DNA of 5,627 nucleotides. It comes from Bacillota bacterium (GTDB taxonomy: Bacteria; Bacillota; Clostridia; Acetivibrionales; DSM-2933). How positions within the stretch are numbered: the stretch's first letter is position 1; each line of letters opens with the position of its first letter. The notes under the pieces were generated by a model, which did no database searches, had not been told where the DNA came from, and saw nothing but the letters and a program-made list of their open reading frames with translations. Of the stretch, positions 5,245 to 5,627 are shown piece by piece. The position numbers were made by a program, and so were the translations under genes. The stretch is taken from the NCBI GenBank assembly GCA_030705945.1, contig JAUZPS010000335.1:1-5627 (forward strand). Reading direction: 5' to 3'.

Positions 5245-5627
5245 GGAATATTTGATTTACTAGATTTTGAAATATTCAAGCAACAATTTATAGATACTTT
5301 TGGATTTTTCTCACTTAATCTTGACCGATTTTCTGTAAATTCAAGAAAAAAATTCGTTGATATCCTGTGGTTAGAATGTAATAAAGAAAATGCTGATTTT
5401 TCTTTATCAGAATTCACTAACCTAATGCCATTTCAAGGAAAGTTATGCATAATTTCTTTTGATGCAACTGATACACCCTTTATTGTTAGCTCAGAAAATA
5501 TAGAAGAATTTGTAGATTATCACAATAATAATGTTGGATATTTTTTTGATGGGGATTTGATAATAATAAATTTTGAGAAAAAATATTTTTGGCTAAAACA
5601 TCATGAAGATTGTTATACTTTTATAGA
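5245..5627 (+). pseudogene. Open frame to window edge, interrupted 5' end, hypothetical protein
   Basis: This frame is open for 127 codons from 5245 to the edge and reads like a real protein: acidic, rich in Phe, Ile and Asp, with segments such as GIFDLLDFEIFKQQFIDTFG, KLCIISFDATDTPFIVSSEN and GYFFDGDLIIINFEKKYFWL. No signal peptide or membrane helix is seen. The only ATG before the open stretch (5236-5238) is followed by CAG TAA. The first internal ATG (5425-5427) would discard 60 plausible residues. The gene may therefore carry a nonsense or frameshift mutation at its 5' end, or start at a non-standard codon just after AAGGA (5243-5247). The small, acidic, aromatic-rich character resembles immunity proteins of toxin systems, but I do not recognise a specific family. 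The 3' end lies outside the window. Confidence 0.5.

Noticed and set aside
5187..5417. 76-codon minus-strand ORF near the right edge
   Set aside because: Antisense to the better-supported plus-strand frame that runs to the window end, and it lacks a ribosome binding site.

Overview
The window is AT-rich DNA in a low-GC Firmicute style: purine-rich ribosome binding sites, sigma-A-like promoter hexamers, many Lys/Ile/Asn codons. A clostridial host is the most likely source, but this is inference from composition and protein families; nothing here fixes a species. The two central genes look somewhat richer in G+C than the very AT-rich flanks (judged by eye).

Layout. Bases 1-60 hold the last 19 codons of an unidentified plus-strand gene, followed by an AT-rich hairpin and T-rich stretch. 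Bases 152-417 hold a short plus-strand gene that appears broken by a frameshift near 211-220. It is followed by a perfect 15-bp inverted repeat (476-524) with a T-rich tail, which also contains two head-to-head Spo0A-box-like TGTCGAA heptamers. Bases 666-3807 (minus strand) hold two tandem paralogous genes for actin-like ATPases of the ParM/StbA type. The upstream gene (about 635 aa) carries an extra C-terminal region of about 250 residues with a cysteine cluster. The downstream gene (391 aa) is the actin-like core alone. A 58-nt gap and shared strand suggest one operon, probably ending at a hairpin at 580-618. No ParR-like DNA-binding partner is visible inside the window.

Upstream and divergent from that operon is a near-perfect sigma-A promoter (TTGACA, 16 nt, TATAAT; 3945-3972) reading rightwards. 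It would give a leader of about 360 nt, with local hairpins, before a two-helix membrane protein with a YcxB-like C-terminal domain (4340-4936). Between that gene and the right edge, bases 5045-5127 fold like domains V and VI of a group II intron, without any reverse transcriptase or 5' intron end, so this looks like an intron 3' remnant. The window ends inside an open reading frame (from 5245) whose 5' end is interrupted (ATG CAG TAA) and whose acidic/aromatic character is like that of small immunity-type proteins.

Working together: the actin-like pair is the main candidate for an unusual system, possibly a two-subunit filament in which one subunit carries an extra, perhaps metal-binding, domain. 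The flanks (broken small genes, intron scar, orphan membrane protein) look like an accessory region with past insertions and decay.
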